Assembly: GCA_046348835.1 (NCBI GenBank)
Contig: JAXMDM010000004.1
Location: 620,001 to 684,000, forward strand
Length of the DNA: 64,000 bases
From: Defluviicoccus sp046348835
GTDB lineage: Bacteria > Pseudomonadota > Alphaproteobacteria > Rhodospirillales > Defluviicoccaceae
Direction: 5' to 3'
A program made the translations under genes and the position numbers. Below the pieces are notes generated by a model, which saw nothing but the letters and a program-made list of their open reading frames with translations, ran no database searches and was not told the origin of the DNA. This document shows, piece after piece, positions 1 to 10,831 of the stretch (its first letter is position 1; the number at the start of each line of letters is the position of its first letter).

Positions 1-550
1 CGCGGGTATAGGCCGCGCCCGAAGGATTTGACGGCGAATTCAGGATGAGCCACTTCGTCCGCTTGCCGATCGCCCGATCCAACTCGTCCGGATCAAGCTT
101 GAAGCGCCGCTCCGCGCTGCAGGGGAGGAAAACCGGCTCGGCCTCGGCGAGGAGGACGATGTCCGGATAGGAAACCCAGTAAGGAGTGGGAATGACGACT
201 TCGTCCCCGCGGTCGAGGGTCGCCACCATCGCATTGTAGATCGTCTGCTTGCCGCCGCAGGATACCGTAATCTGATCCGGCTTATACTCCAACTCATTGT
301 CGCGTTTGAATTTTCTGGCGATGGCTTGGCGCAGGGCCAACGTCCCGGCGACGGCGGTATATTTCGTTTCGCCCCGGTCGATGGCGAGTTTCGCCGCGGC
401 CTTGATGTGGTCGGGCGTGTCGAAGTCCGGCTCACCGGCTCCGAGACCGATCACGTCGCGGCCTTGCGCCTTGAGGTCGGCCGCCTTCTGCGTCACGCCG
501 ATGGTCGGCGACGGTTTGATCCGTCCCAGCCGTGCTGCAAGAAACGGCAT
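1..550 (-). CDS. Aspartate aminotransferase, class I/II (5' part only)
   Basis: This is a PLP-dependent aminotransferase that interconverts aspartate and 2-oxoglutarate with oxaloacetate and glutamate in the cytoplasm. The reverse-strand reading begins MPFLAARLGRIKPSPT and contains the fold-type I N-terminal signature GLGAGEPDFDTPDHI, then SCGGKQTIYNAM and TPYWVSYPD, as in alphaproteobacterial AatA proteins. It ends at NSPSNPSGAAYTR, where the window cuts it off, so the catalytic lysine region is not visible. I chose the ATG at 550 over the in-frame ATG at 556 because GGGAG lies about 8 nt upstream of 550 but only 1 nt from 556. About 183 codons are present, under half of the usual length near 400. 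Confidence 0.9.
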   Translation of the reverse strand, partial: MPFLAARLGRIKPSPTIGVTQKAADLKAQGRDVIGLGAGEPDFDTPDHIKAAAKLAIDRGETKYTAVAGTLALRQAIARKFKRDNELEYKPDQITVSCGGKQTIYNAMVATLDRGDEVVIPTPYWVSYPDIVLLAEAEPVFLPCSAERRFKLDPDELDRAIGKRTKWLILNSPSNPSGAAYTR

Positions 551-630
551 AATCATGCTCCCGAAAAACCGAAATCGCCGCCCGTTCTAAGATCCGGCAG
601 CGGGCAACGCAATCGCCCACGCGCCGCCGC

Positions 631-2097
631 TCAGCCGGCGACGGACTCCGCATCCCTGTGCAATGCCGCCCGCTGTCCGTCGCTGTAGGCGCCGGCGGCA
701 TCCTCCGTCACCAGGTCACGCCAAGCCGAGCGCTGGGGCATGAGGGGCGGGGCGGCAGGGTGACGTGGCGGGGCGGACGGTGGTGCGATCAGGTTGCGAG
801 AGCCAATGCCGCGGGACTCGATCTGCCGGTAGAACAGATTGTAGATCGACCAGAGCCCAAGGTGACGCGCCTCCCGCAGCGGAAACCTGCGGGCCATGGA
901 GCGCCACGAATAGAATCGCTCGTAGACATCGCAGTATCCCCGCCGCAGATCCTCGACGCTCATGCCCTGCGGCTGATAGACGATGTTGCTTTGGTCGTAC
1001 TTGTCCCAATCGAAGGAGATAATCCGACCGCTTCGAAGCATTTCATACCAGGTAACGGTTCCAGGATAGGGCGTAAACAAAGAGTATGCGCATGCATCAT
1101 AGCCCGTATCTATAGTGAATGAAGCAGTCGCATCAAAGGTAGAAATATCATCCTCATCAAATCCAAACATGAAAAGGCCGAGCACCATCATTCCATGCGC
1201 ATGGATCTTTTTGACGAGCTTGTAAAAGTCTTCCGGGCGATTTTGGTACTTATGGACGTTGCGGAGAGCCTGCGACGAAATGGACTCAAACCCGAGGCAA
1301 AGCTGGTAGCAACCGCTTTCGGCGGCCAGTTCCAACAACTCCTCATCATGGGCGGCGGCGGTATTGACGCCAGCCTGCCAGCGAATTCCCCGGCCCTTCA
1401 GCGCCGTCATCACCTCTATGGCCCGCTCCTTGACGCCGAAGAAGTCGGCATCGCCGATGGTGATGAGACGATCGCCGCAGGCATCGATGTCGCGCAAGAC
1501 ATGGTCGATGGGTTTGAAGCGAAAGCGCAGGCCGTACATCATGTGTTCGGCGCAGAACGCGCATGCATGGTGGCAGCCGCGCGACGTCTGAATAAAGGTC
1601 TTGTTGAAGTAGCGGCTCTTCTTCATCAGGTCGTAGCGCGGTAAGGGCACATCGTCCATGGGATGCAGCCGATCCGCCTTGTAGATGCCTCTCAGCGTCC
1701 CGTCCTCCAGGTCGCTGATCACTTGGGCCATGATCGACTCGACCTCGCCGACGACAACGGCGTCCGCGTGCTCGAGCGCCTCCTGCGGCATGAAGCTCGG
1801 GTGCACGCCGCCCATGACCACAGGAATGCCTCGTTTGCGGAAGCTGTCGGCGATCTCATAGCCGCGCTTGACGTAGGAGGTCATCGCCGAGATGCCGACG
1901 AGGCTCGCGTCGAGGTCGAAGTCGATCGGTTCGACGTTCTCGTCGGTAAGCACGACTTCGTAGTGATCGCGAGGGATCGTGGCGGCTACCGCGAGAAGCC
2001 CGGCCAAGGGAGAAAACAGGGCCCGGCCCATCAGCATCGGCTGGGTAATAAGGGAGTCGGCTTTGGGGTTGATCAGGTGAATACGGCGGCTGGTCAT
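631..2097 (-). CDS. B12-binding domain radical SAM protein
   Basis: This 488-residue protein has the layout of cobalamin-dependent radical SAM enzymes. A B12-binding-like Rossmann region occupies about residues 5-140 (MGGVHPSFMPQEALEHADAV is typical). It is followed by a radical SAM core with the cluster motif CHHACAFC (cysteines near 175, 179 and 182). The core continues with ITIGDADFFG and CLGFESIS, and ends near residue 400. The last roughly 55 residues are proline- and alanine-rich and look disordered. Such enzymes carry out methylations or rearrangements on unactivated carbons, for example in hopanoid, tetrapyrrole or natural-product pathways, and the substrate cannot be read from the sequence. 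Upstream on the same strand GGAG lies close to the ATG. It sits between an aminotransferase and an XRE regulator, with no pathway partners nearby. Confidence 0.85.
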   Translation of the reverse strand: MTSRRIHLINPKADSLITQPMLMGRALFSPLAGLLAVAATIPRDHYEVVLTDENVEPIDFDLDASLVGISAMTSYVKRGYEIADSFRKRGIPVVMGGVHPSFMPQEALEHADAVVVGEVESIMAQVISDLEDGTLRGIYKADRLHPMDDVPLPRYDLMKKSRYFNKTFIQTSRGCHHACAFCAEHMMYGLRFRFKPIDHVLRDIDACGDRLITIGDADFFGVKERAIEVMTALKGRGIRWQAGVNTAAAHDEELLELAAESGCYQLCLGFESISSQALRNVHKYQNRPEDFYKLVKKIHAHGMMVLGLFMFGFDEDDISTFDATASFTIDTGYDACAYSLFTPYPGTVTWYEMLRSGRIISFDWDKYDQSNIVYQPQGMSVEDLRRGYCDVYERFYSWRSMARRFPLREARHLGLWSIYNLFYRQIESRGIGSRNLIAPPSAPPRHPAAPPLMPQRSAWRDLVTEDAAGAYSDGQRAALHRDAESVAG

Positions 2098-2374
2098 TGG
2101 CCGCTCCTTTTCCGGCGGGTGCCCATACCTTCACGCCCCGCCGTTCGATGCCTTCAGCGCGGGATGGTCGAAGGTGAAGGAAGTTTAGCCGGCAGTTCCT
2201 GCGGGCGCCTAGCTCTTATCGGCCCTACGCCGCTTTCGTCCGGGCCGGGTCGGCGAGATGGTCGGGCGCACCGAGCTTAAACCGCTGCAGCCCCGGCCGG
2301 AGTGGGCCGGGGCGGCGGCAAGGAAAAGCGCCGCGCCTTCGTGCCATATGAACAGGGCGGCCGGCCTTGTCCGC

Positions 2375-2659
2375 CTAGTGCAGGGCGCAGTCCAGTGCCG
2401 ACGCTTGGCGCGCCGCCTCGTGCGCCTCGTCTTCCAGGCCGTCGAAGAAGAACTGAATTGGAATTCCCAGGGTTCCCGCCAGAAGCAACAGATCGCGCGG
2501 CGTTGCTTCCGCTTGGCCGCCCTCCAGCCTCTCGAGCCGACCGACGCTCAGTCCCGTGGCGGCGGCCAATTCCTTGAGATCGGCTCCCCGCACTGTCCGC
2601 GCCAGCAGCAGGCCCGCGCCGATGTGCCGATTTATGTTCCGCCCGTCGCCGTTCGGCAT
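2375..2659 (-). CDS. XRE-family helix-turn-helix regulator
   Basis: This small cytoplasmic DNA-binding protein is about 94 residues from the chosen ATG. The HTH_3 region, about residues 10-70, reads LKELAAATGLSVGRLERLEGG, followed by the typical second half with TPRDLLLLAGTLGIPIQFFF. The acidic C-terminal tail is short and carries no second domain. A longer reading from a GTG at 2707 exists, but the ATG at 2659 has GGGGAG and GAGGAA just upstream and fits the family length. It is divergent from uvrB, with about 190 bp between the starts. The target is unknown; regulation of itself or of the radical SAM gene downstream on its strand is only a guess. Confidence 0.75.
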   Translation of the reverse strand: MPNGDGRNINRHIGAGLLLARTVRGADLKELAAATGLSVGRLERLEGGQAEATPRDLLLLAGTLGIPIQFFFDGLEDEAHEAARQASALDCALH

Positions 2660-2845
2660 TTCCTCAACTCCCCAGAACCCGGCTGCGCCGCCGGTTGGTG
2701 CGATCACCCTGATTCGTTATCCCGCACGATCATTGGTAACCGAGAGACGATACTAACAGCCGAACTCCGGGTACGATGTGAACGGCATCACGTGGTCTCG
2801 GCCGGTGCTTGCGCTGCGGCGAAGCGCGCCTATCCTCCATTGATC

Positions 2846-5032
<2,187 letters not shown>

Positions 5033-5106
5033 CAGCGAGGAGCCGGCTGAACCCTTCGGCATGGCGGACGCGCATTTGCGCCGGAGTTGCGGTATGCAGG
5101 GCATCG

Positions 5107-7248
5107 ATGAAGATCCTCCGGCTGCAATCGCTGGTCCCGTTGATCGTCCTCGCGGCGGCGGCGCTGCTCGCCCTGAAAGACCCGTTCTTTGTCGTCGCGC
5201 TGCGCGAGAGCGTCTTCGATGCGTACCAAAGGCTGCGACCGCGCGCTTATCAGCCGGTCCCGGTCAAGATCGTCGACATTGACGACATCAGCTTGACCCG
5301 CCTCGGTCAATGGCCGTGGCCGCGGTCGCGACTTGCCGAACTCGTCGATCGGCTGCGGGAGATGGGGGCAACCGCCATCGTCTTCGACATGCTGTTCGCG
5401 GAGCCCGACCGGACCTCGCCGAGCGTCGTCCTTCCCCAGTGGCGGCAGGGCCGGCCGGTGGCCGAATGGCCGGGCGAGTTGGAGGACTTCGATGCGACGT
5501 TCGCCCGGTCGCTCGCCGCCGCGCCGACCGTTACCGCCTTCGCCCTGGTAAATTACCCGCCGGGCCGGATGCCGGTGCGACGGGCGGGGTATGCCTTTAT
5601 CGGCGCCAACCCGCTGCCGTTCGTCACCGCCTACCACGGCGCGGTGACTTCCCTTCCCGCCATTGAACAAGCGGCCGCCGGCAACGGCGCGCTCAACGTC
5701 GGGTTCGGTGCAGGGGGCGTCATCCGCCAGGTGCCGCTGCTCCTTGCCTTGCAGGACGAACTTTATCCCTCGCTGGTCGCCGAAGCGCTGAGGGTAGCGC
5801 AAGGCGCCGACACCTATGTGATCAAGACGGCGGGCGCCGCCGGCGAGACCAGCTTCGGCACCCAGACCGGGATCACCCACGTCCGCATCGGCGCCCACGT
5901 CATCCCCACCGACTCGCGCGGTGAGATCTGGATCGCTTACACGCCGCCAGTGCCGGCCCGCTACTTACCGGCGTGGAAGGTGCTGCAGGGAGATATCGAG
6001 ACGGATGCCGTCCGCGGCGCCATCGTTCTGATTGGATCCACCGCGGCCGGTCTTCAGGATTTGCATGCGACGCCGTTGGCGGTGGCGATGTCGGGGGTCG
6101 CCATTCATGCCCAGGCCATCGAGCAGGTGCTTCTGGAGATAAGCCTTATTCGGCCGGATTGGGCGAAGGGGGCGGAAGTCCTCCTCATGCTCGGTCTTGC
6201 CGCTCTGCTGTTGCTGCTGGGATCGAGGATCGGAGCCGTGTGGACGGCGGTGATCGGCGTGGCGGCGACGCTCGCGGCCTTTCTCGCATCCTGGTATGCC
6301 TTCCGCGAGCAACGCATTCTGCTCGATCCGCTGTTCCCGGCGGCGGCGGTCCTCGTGACCTACGTCACGTTCTCCCTGATCAAAACGCTGCACACGGAGC
6401 GCCAGCAGCGCTGGGTGCGCAAGGCCTTCGCCAGCTACATGTCGCCGAAGCTGGTTCAGCAGCTCGTCGAAAATCCCCAGCAGTTGCAACTGAGCGGCGA
6501 GCGGCGTGAACTCAGCTTCCTGTTCACCGATCTCGAGGGTTTCACCGCCCTTGTCGAGCGTGCGGAGCCCTCGGAGGTGGTGCCGGTTATCAATGCCTAC
6601 CTGGATGGGATGATAAGGATCGCGTTCCAGCACGATGGGACGGTCGACAAGATCATCGGCGACGCCCTGCACGTGATCTTCGGCGCGCCGGTGGCCGCAC
6701 CGGATCACGCCAGCCGGGCGGTTGCCTGCGCGCTCGAAATCGACCGGTTCGCCCATGCCTTCGCCGAGAAGCAGCGCCTCGGCGGAATCCCGTTCGGAGA
6801 GACCCGGATCGGTGTCAACTCCGGTACCGCCATCGTCGGCAACTTTGGCGGTGACCTCAAGTTTGACTACACGGCGCACGGCGATGCCATCAACACCGCC
6901 GCCCGGCTGGAAGGAGCCAATAAGTATCTCGGAACCCGCATCTGTGTGAGCGAGCATACGGTTGCCCTCTGCGCGGGCTTCGTCGGACGGCCCGCCGGTA
7001 CGCTGGTCCTCAAGGGAAAGAGTCGCGCCATCGGGGTGTTCGAGCCCTACGTGGGCGGCACACGTGATGCTGCCGCGATCGCTCAGTACCGGGCTGCATT
7101 CGCGCTGTTGAAGGCGGAGAACAGTGGCGCCGAGGCGGCGTTCGCCGCGTATGTGGAAAAGTGGCCGGATGACCCGCTGGCTCGCTACCATCTCAAGCGG
7201 CTGCGACGGGGGGAAAAGGGGGACGGCGCGACCCTGACGGATAAGTAG
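5107..7248 (+). CDS. CHASE2-domain class III adenylate cyclase
   Basis: This is a membrane-bound nucleotide cyclase of 713 residues. It has an N-terminal signal/TM helix, a periplasmic CHASE2 sensor domain at about 25-340, three TM helices at about 350-430, and a C-terminal class III catalytic domain at about 460-645. Catalytic features are visible: the metal-binding aspartates of FLFTDLEGFT (near 470) and KIIGDALH (near 516), with the purine-contacting lysine in DKIIGD, and the partner segment DYTAHGDAINTAARLEG with the transition-state Asn and Arg. The Lys/Thr pair points to ATP rather than GTP as substrate (class IIIb), which is an inference. About 50 bp downstream of its stop lies a CRP-like box, which makes local cAMP signalling plausible. 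The ligand sensed by CHASE2 is unknown. Confidence 0.92.
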   Translation: MKILRLQSLVPLIVLAAAALLALKDPFFVVALRESVFDAYQRLRPRAYQPVPVKIVDIDDISLTRLGQWPWPRSRLAELVDRLREMGATAIVFDMLFAEPDRTSPSVVLPQWRQGRPVAEWPGELEDFDATFARSLAAAPTVTAFALVNYPPGRMPVRRAGYAFIGANPLPFVTAYHGAVTSLPAIEQAAAGNGALNVGFGAGGVIRQVPLLLALQDELYPSLVAEALRVAQGADTYVIKTAGAAGETSFGTQTGITHVRIGAHVIPTDSRGEIWIAYTPPVPARYLPAWKVLQGDIETDAVRGAIVLIGSTAAGLQDLHATPLAVAMSGVAIHAQAIEQVLLEISLIRPDWAKGAEVLLMLGLAALLLLLGSRIGAVWTAVIGVAATLAAFLASWYAFREQRILLDPLFPAAAVLVTYVTFSLIKTLHTERQQRWVRKAFASYMSPKLVQQLVENPQQLQLSGERRELSFLFTDLEGFTALVERAEPSEVVPVINAYLDGMIRIAFQHDGTVDKIIGDALHVIFGAPVAAPDHASRAVACALEIDRFAHAFAEKQRLGGIPFGETRIGVNSGTAIVGNFGGDLKFDYTAHGDAINTAARLEGANKYLGTRICVSEHTVALCAGFVGRPAGTLVLKGKSRAIGVFEPYVGGTRDAAAIAQYRAAFALLKAENSGAEAAFAAYVEKWPDDPLARYHLKRLRRGEKGDGATLTDK

Positions 7249-7301
7249 CCGCGCGGACTCATTTATACACTGTCGTTGGTGTTGGCCGCGTACATGCCCG
7301 A

Positions 7302-7344
7302 GGTGACACAGGTCACAGCCGGTGAGCTCATAAGATCTTACTAT
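7302..7344 (+). promoter_or_regulatory. CRP-like box plus -10 element
   Basis: GGTGA-N6-TCACA at 7302-7317 matches the CRP consensus TGTGA-N6-TCACA at 9 of 10 positions. A -10-like TACTAT lies at 7339-7344, which would place the start site near 7351 and the box centre (7309.5) at about -41.5, the classical class II activator position. No -35 element is visible, as expected for activator dependence. A perfect palindrome TAAGATCTTA (7331-7340) overlaps the left edge of the -10 element and could be a second operator. FNR/CRP-superfamily relatives other than CRP are possible. Confidence 0.4.
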
Positions 7345-7350
7345 TCTCTT

Positions 7351-7426
7351 ACCAGGGGCCGAGTCGCTGCGGTCTTTGGAAATAACCGGCATGACTTGGC
7401 CGGGCTCGTCGAGCCCGGCCTTTTTT
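7351..7426 (+). ncRNA. Putative small RNA of about 75 nt
   Basis: The segment runs from the start site predicted for the CRP-like promoter to the end of a strong intrinsic terminator, and it contains no open reading frame with a ribosome binding site. It does not resemble an RNA family I can name. The competing reading is that the terminator simply ends the cyclase transcript, whose stop codon is 150 nt upstream. Confidence 0.3.
7398..7426 (+). terminator. Rho-independent terminator
   Basis: A perfect 10-bp GC-rich stem (arms 7398-7407 and 7411-7420, GGCCGGGCTC and its complement) with the 3-nt loop GTC is followed directly by six T residues. Confidence 0.9.
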
Positions 7427-7611
7427 GTGTGCGCACAACCTAACGGCAGTTATGTCGCGAATACCACGCACAATAAAAGCAAATGTAGCTTCAATTTGCT
7501 CACAAAAAATTATTTTGCAGTGCAAATCAATAAGTTACATATTCGTTAACGATATAGCGAATCTATTCGGCAGCAAGTCTTAAGCGGCCGAAGATCCGCG
7601 GGATAGCGTTG
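7427..7611 (+). promoter_or_regulatory. AT-rich promoter region with repeated GCAAAT half-sites
   Basis: This stretch is far richer in A+T than its surroundings. It carries an inverted repeat AGCAAAT/ATTTGCT (7478-7484 and 7494-7500) and a second palindrome TTTGCA-G-TGCAAA (7514-7526). A plausible sigma70-type promoter, TTGCAG (7515-7520), 17 nt, CATATT (7538-7543), overlaps the second palindrome at its -35. It faces the 96-residue gene that starts at 7612. Confidence 0.5.
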
Positions 7612-7902
7612 ATGAGCACACTGGACCAGAAGCTAGGGGCACAGGCCGGTCAGGCCGTGGCATTCGCCACCAACGCGGCCGTCGCCCTGTCTCGACAGGC
7701 GGCGGAACGCCAGCGACAGATCGCACAGGAGCTGCGCACGCCCGTCGTTGTAGAGTCCCGGCTGGAGCATGCCGATAGGAAGCAACCGCCGGACCCTGCG
7801 GACAGGCCGAAGTCGGCGCTTTCCGGCGAGCCCGACGACGACAAAGATAAATCGGCGGATCCCAAAGAACCAGACTCGCGGCGCATCGACGTCCGCGTAT
7901 GA
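7612..7902 (+). CDS. Hypothetical 96-residue charged protein
   Basis: I do not recognise a family. The N-terminal half (about residues 1-50) is alanine-rich and probably helical: MSTLDQKLGAQAGQAVAFAT then ALSRQAAERQRQIAQEL. The C-terminal half is a highly charged, proline-rich segment (SGEPDDDKDKSADPKEPDSR) that is likely disordered. There is no signal peptide, TM segment or cysteine. An upstream TTG at 7609 is also in frame, but the ATG at 7612 is the natural start. The dedicated AT-rich promoter region upstream supports it as a real gene. It converges with lpd, whose stop is 50 nt away. Confidence 0.5.
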   Translation: MSTLDQKLGAQAGQAVAFATNAAVALSRQAAERQRQIAQELRTPVVVESRLEHADRKQPPDPADRPKSALSGEPDDDKDKSADPKEPDSRRIDVRV

Positions 7903-7952
7903 CCGATCCTGTCCCCGTCCAATTCCGCAGCGATGACGGGGAGTGAGCGGGA

Positions 7953-9365
7953 TCAGATATTGAGCGGCCGGCCGTCAACGGCAAGAGCCGCTTCCTTGAT
8001 CGCCTCAGCCAATCCCGGATGGCCGTGGGACGTATAGGCAACATCCTCGGCCGAAGCGGAGAACTCCATCGCCGTGACCAGTTCTTGGATCAGGTCGCCC
8101 GCCTGGGGGCCGATGATGTGGGCGCCCAGAATCCGATCGGTCTGCGCATCGGCGAGAATCTTGACGAAGCCGTCCATGTCGTCGTTGCAGCGCGCCCGTG
8201 AGTTGGCGGTAAACGGGAACTTGCCAACCTTGTAAGCGACGTTGTCGGCCTTCAGCTGCTCCTCGGTGCGGCCGACGGCGGCGACCTCGGGCCACGTGTA
8301 GACGACGCCCGGAATCACCTCGTAGTTCACATGCGAGGCGCGACCGGCAATTCGTTCGACGCAGGCGACACCTTCTTCCTCCGCCTTGTGGGCGAGCATC
8401 TTGCCGCCGATGACGTCGCCGATGGCGAAAATTCCGGCGATGTTGGTCTGATAATCCCCATCGACGGCGATGAAGCCACGATCATCGCGGACGACCCCGA
8501 TCTCGTCCAATCCCAGTCCCTCGGTAAAGGGTCGCCGACCCACCGAAACCAGCACCACCTCCGTTTCCAGCTGTGTCTGATTTCCGCCGTCCACCTGCTC
8601 CAGTTTCAGCGTCACCAGGTCACCCTTGGCGACCGCTTCGCTCACCTTGGTGGAAAGCCGGAACGTGAGGCCCTGCTTTTCCAGGATCCGATGCATCTGC
8701 CGGCCGACCTCCCGGTCCATTCCGGGCAGGATGTGGTCAAGGAATTCGACCACGGTGACGTCGGCACCCAGTCGCCGCCAGACCGAGCCCAGCTCAAGAC
8801 CGATGTACCCACCGCCGATGACCACCATCGTCTTCGGGACCGAGGAAAGGTCCAGCGCTCCGGTGGAACTCAGGATTCGGCGTTCGTCGATCTCTATGCC
8901 GGGCAGCCGCGCGATGTCGGAGCCGGTGGCGATGATGATGCTGTCCGCGGTCAGCATCCGGACCGCACCGTCGGCGACCGCCTCGGTGCGCAGCGTATCG
9001 GCGGCGACGAAGGTTCCGCTGGCGATGACGTGCTCGATCTTGTGCTTGCGGAACAGGCCGCCGACACCGCCGGTCAGGGTGGCGACGACGTCGCTCTTTC
9101 GCTTCAGCATCGCCGCAAGGTCGACGCCGACCGTGTCCACCTTGATCCCGTGGTGGGCAAACTCACGGGTCGCCTGCTCGTAGAGATGGGACGATTGCAG
9201 CAACGCCTTCGACGGAATGCAGCCGACATTGAGGCAGGTGCCGCCGAGGGCGGTCCGCTTCTCGACGCAGGCGACCCGCATACCGAGCTGGGCGGCACGG
9301 ATGGCGGCGATGTAACCGCCTGGGCCGCCGCCGACGATGATCAGGTCGAAGGTTTCATTGCTCAT
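7953..9365 (-). CDS. lpd: Dihydrolipoyl dehydrogenase (E3)
   Basis: This flavoprotein reoxidises the dihydrolipoyl arm of 2-oxoacid dehydrogenase complexes with NAD+. The 470 residues contain the FAD-binding GGGPGG near residue 12, the redox disulfide in GGTCLNVGCIPSKAL near 40-52, the NAD-binding VVIGGGYIGLELGS near 185, a second FAD segment GIFAIGDVIGG near 310, and the C-terminal HGHPGLAEAIKEA with the catalytic His-Glu pair. I took the ATG at 9365 rather than a GTG at 9377. It is the last gene of the TCA operon, 138 nt after sucB, and is therefore most likely the E3 of the 2-oxoglutarate dehydrogenase complex. Confidence 0.97.
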   Translation of the reverse strand: MSNETFDLIIVGGGPGGYIAAIRAAQLGMRVACVEKRTALGGTCLNVGCIPSKALLQSSHLYEQATREFAHHGIKVDTVGVDLAAMLKRKSDVVATLTGGVGGLFRKHKIEHVIASGTFVAADTLRTEAVADGAVRMLTADSIIIATGSDIARLPGIEIDERRILSSTGALDLSSVPKTMVVIGGGYIGLELGSVWRRLGADVTVVEFLDHILPGMDREVGRQMHRILEKQGLTFRLSTKVSEAVAKGDLVTLKLEQVDGGNQTQLETEVVLVSVGRRPFTEGLGLDEIGVVRDDRGFIAVDGDYQTNIAGIFAIGDVIGGKMLAHKAEEEGVACVERIAGRASHVNYEVIPGVVYTWPEVAAVGRTEEQLKADNVAYKVGKFPFTANSRARCNDDMDGFVKILADAQTDRILGAHIIGPQAGDLIQELVTAMEFSASAEDVAYTSHGHPGLAEAIKEAALAVDGRPLNI

Positions 9366-9503
9366 GGCAGCATCCACCGGTCGTGATCCGAATTGTTACT
9401 TGCCGATTGGTCGAAGTGACGGGCCGATGGACTCGGGATCACAATCCGACCAGGCGACTCTCCCCATGGCTGGGAGCGAGACGAAGCCGTCCGCGGCGGG
9501 CGC

Positions 9504-10802
9504 CTAGGCGTCGATCAGGATTCGCTCCGGGGCCTCGACGCACTCCTTCACCCGGACGAGGAACGAGACCGCCTCGCGACCGTCAATGATCCGGTGGTCA
9601 TAGGAAAGGGCCACATACATCATCGGCCGCGCCTGGATAGATCCGTCCGCCATGACCATGGGGCGCGACTGAATCTTGTGCATGCCGAGGATGCCCGATT
9701 GGGGCGGATTGATGATCGGTGTCGACATGAGCGAGCCGAACACCCCGCCGTTGGTGATGGTGAAGGTCCCTCCCTGCATCTCTTCGATGCTGAGCTGACC
9801 GTCACGGGCTCGCCTGCCGAGTTCGGATATCTTCGCTTCGATCTCGGCGAAGCCAAGCCGGTCGCAATCGCGCACCACCGGCACCACCAGCCCCTGCGGC
9901 GATGAGACGGCGATGGCAATGTCGTAATGGTTCTTGTAGACGATGTCGTCGCCGTCGATCTCGGCATTGACCGCGGGAAATTCTTTCAAGGCGATGACGC
10001 ACGCCTTGACGAACAAAGACATCACACCCAGGCGGGCACCATGCTTTTTCTCGAAAGACTCCTTGTATTTGGCCCGAAGACTGTTTGCCGCGGTCATGTC
10101 CACCTCGTTGAAGGTGGTCAGCATTGCTGCGGTATTCTGAGCGTCCTTCAGTCGCTGTGCGACCATCTTGCGAAGGCGGGTCATCCGCACCCGCTCCTCA
10201 CGGCCTTCGGCCGCCGCCGGAGCCTGTCCCGCCGGGGAGGGGGCGGGGAAGGGAACGACGCCGGCGGGAGCGGCGGCCGGCTTTTCTTTGCGTTCATCGC
10301 GTGACCCGAGGTAGGCCACCACATCACCCTTGGTGAGCCGGCCGTCCTTCCCGGAGACTGGGATTTGGCGCGGGTCGAGGCGATTTTCTTCGATCAGCCG
10401 CCGCACCGCCGGCGACAACAGCAGGATATTGTCCTTGCCCGCGGCCGGCGGCGCTGGCGCTGGCGTCGGCGCGGGAGCGGAGGCCGCGGGGGCGGGTTTG
10501 TCCTGTTTTGCGGCTGCCCCGACCGCCGGCGCAGCGGCCGCTTTCGGTGCCGCGCCCGCTGCGGCGCCCTCGTCCAGTCGGCCGAGCAAGGCCCCCACTT
10601 CCACATCCACCCCGACCGGCGCGGCGATTTCGGCGAGGACACCGCTGGCCGGGGCGTTCACCTCGAGGGTTACTTTGTCTGTTTCCAGCTCAACCAATGG
10701 TTCATCAAGCGCGACGGCATCGCCCTGCGCCTTAAACCACTTGGCTACGGTCGCCTCGCTCACGGACTCGCCGAGGGCCGGGACTTTGATCTCGATGGCC
10801 AT
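9504..10802 (-). CDS. sucB: 2-oxoglutarate dehydrogenase E2, dihydrolipoamide succinyltransferase
   Basis: This is the E2 core of the 2-oxoglutarate dehydrogenase complex; it transfers succinyl groups from lipoate to CoA. The 432 residues show an N-terminal lipoyl domain with the lipoylated lysine in ELETDKVTLEV (K43), a long Ala/Pro linker (about 80-120), a peripheral subunit-binding domain (LLSPAVRRLIEENRLDP, about 127-165), a second Ala/Pro linker, and the catalytic acyltransferase domain ending with SYDHRIIDGREA, which holds the catalytic His and Asp. There is one lipoyl domain, as usual for SucB. It starts 29 nt after the sucA stop and is clearly co-transcribed. Confidence 0.97.
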   Translation of the reverse strand: MAIEIKVPALGESVSEATVAKWFKAQGDAVALDEPLVELETDKVTLEVNAPASGVLAEIAAPVGVDVEVGALLGRLDEGAAAGAAPKAAAAPAVGAAAKQDKPAPAASAPAPTPAPAPPAAGKDNILLLSPAVRRLIEENRLDPRQIPVSGKDGRLTKGDVVAYLGSRDERKEKPAAAPAGVVPFPAPSPAGQAPAAAEGREERVRMTRLRKMVAQRLKDAQNTAAMLTTFNEVDMTAANSLRAKYKESFEKKHGARLGVMSLFVKACVIALKEFPAVNAEIDGDDIVYKNHYDIAIAVSSPQGLVVPVVRDCDRLGFAEIEAKISELGRRARDGQLSIEEMQGGTFTITNGGVFGSLMSTPIINPPQSGILGMHKIQSRPMVMADGSIQARPMMYVALSYDHRIIDGREAVSFLVRVKECVEAPERILIDA

Positions 10803-10831
10803 GGGGTCTCCCTGGAATTCTGGCAGCGCCG

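Noticed and set aside
2258..2845. N-terminal extension of uvrB by 196 codons
   Set aside because: It overlaps the opposite-strand XRE gene, has no homology to UvrB, and a normal UvrB N-terminus begins at 2846 or 2876.
5965..7392. 475-codon minus-strand frame opposite the adenylate cyclase
   Set aside because: It is a shadow of the cyclase gene; it has no recognisable motif and no ribosome binding site of note.
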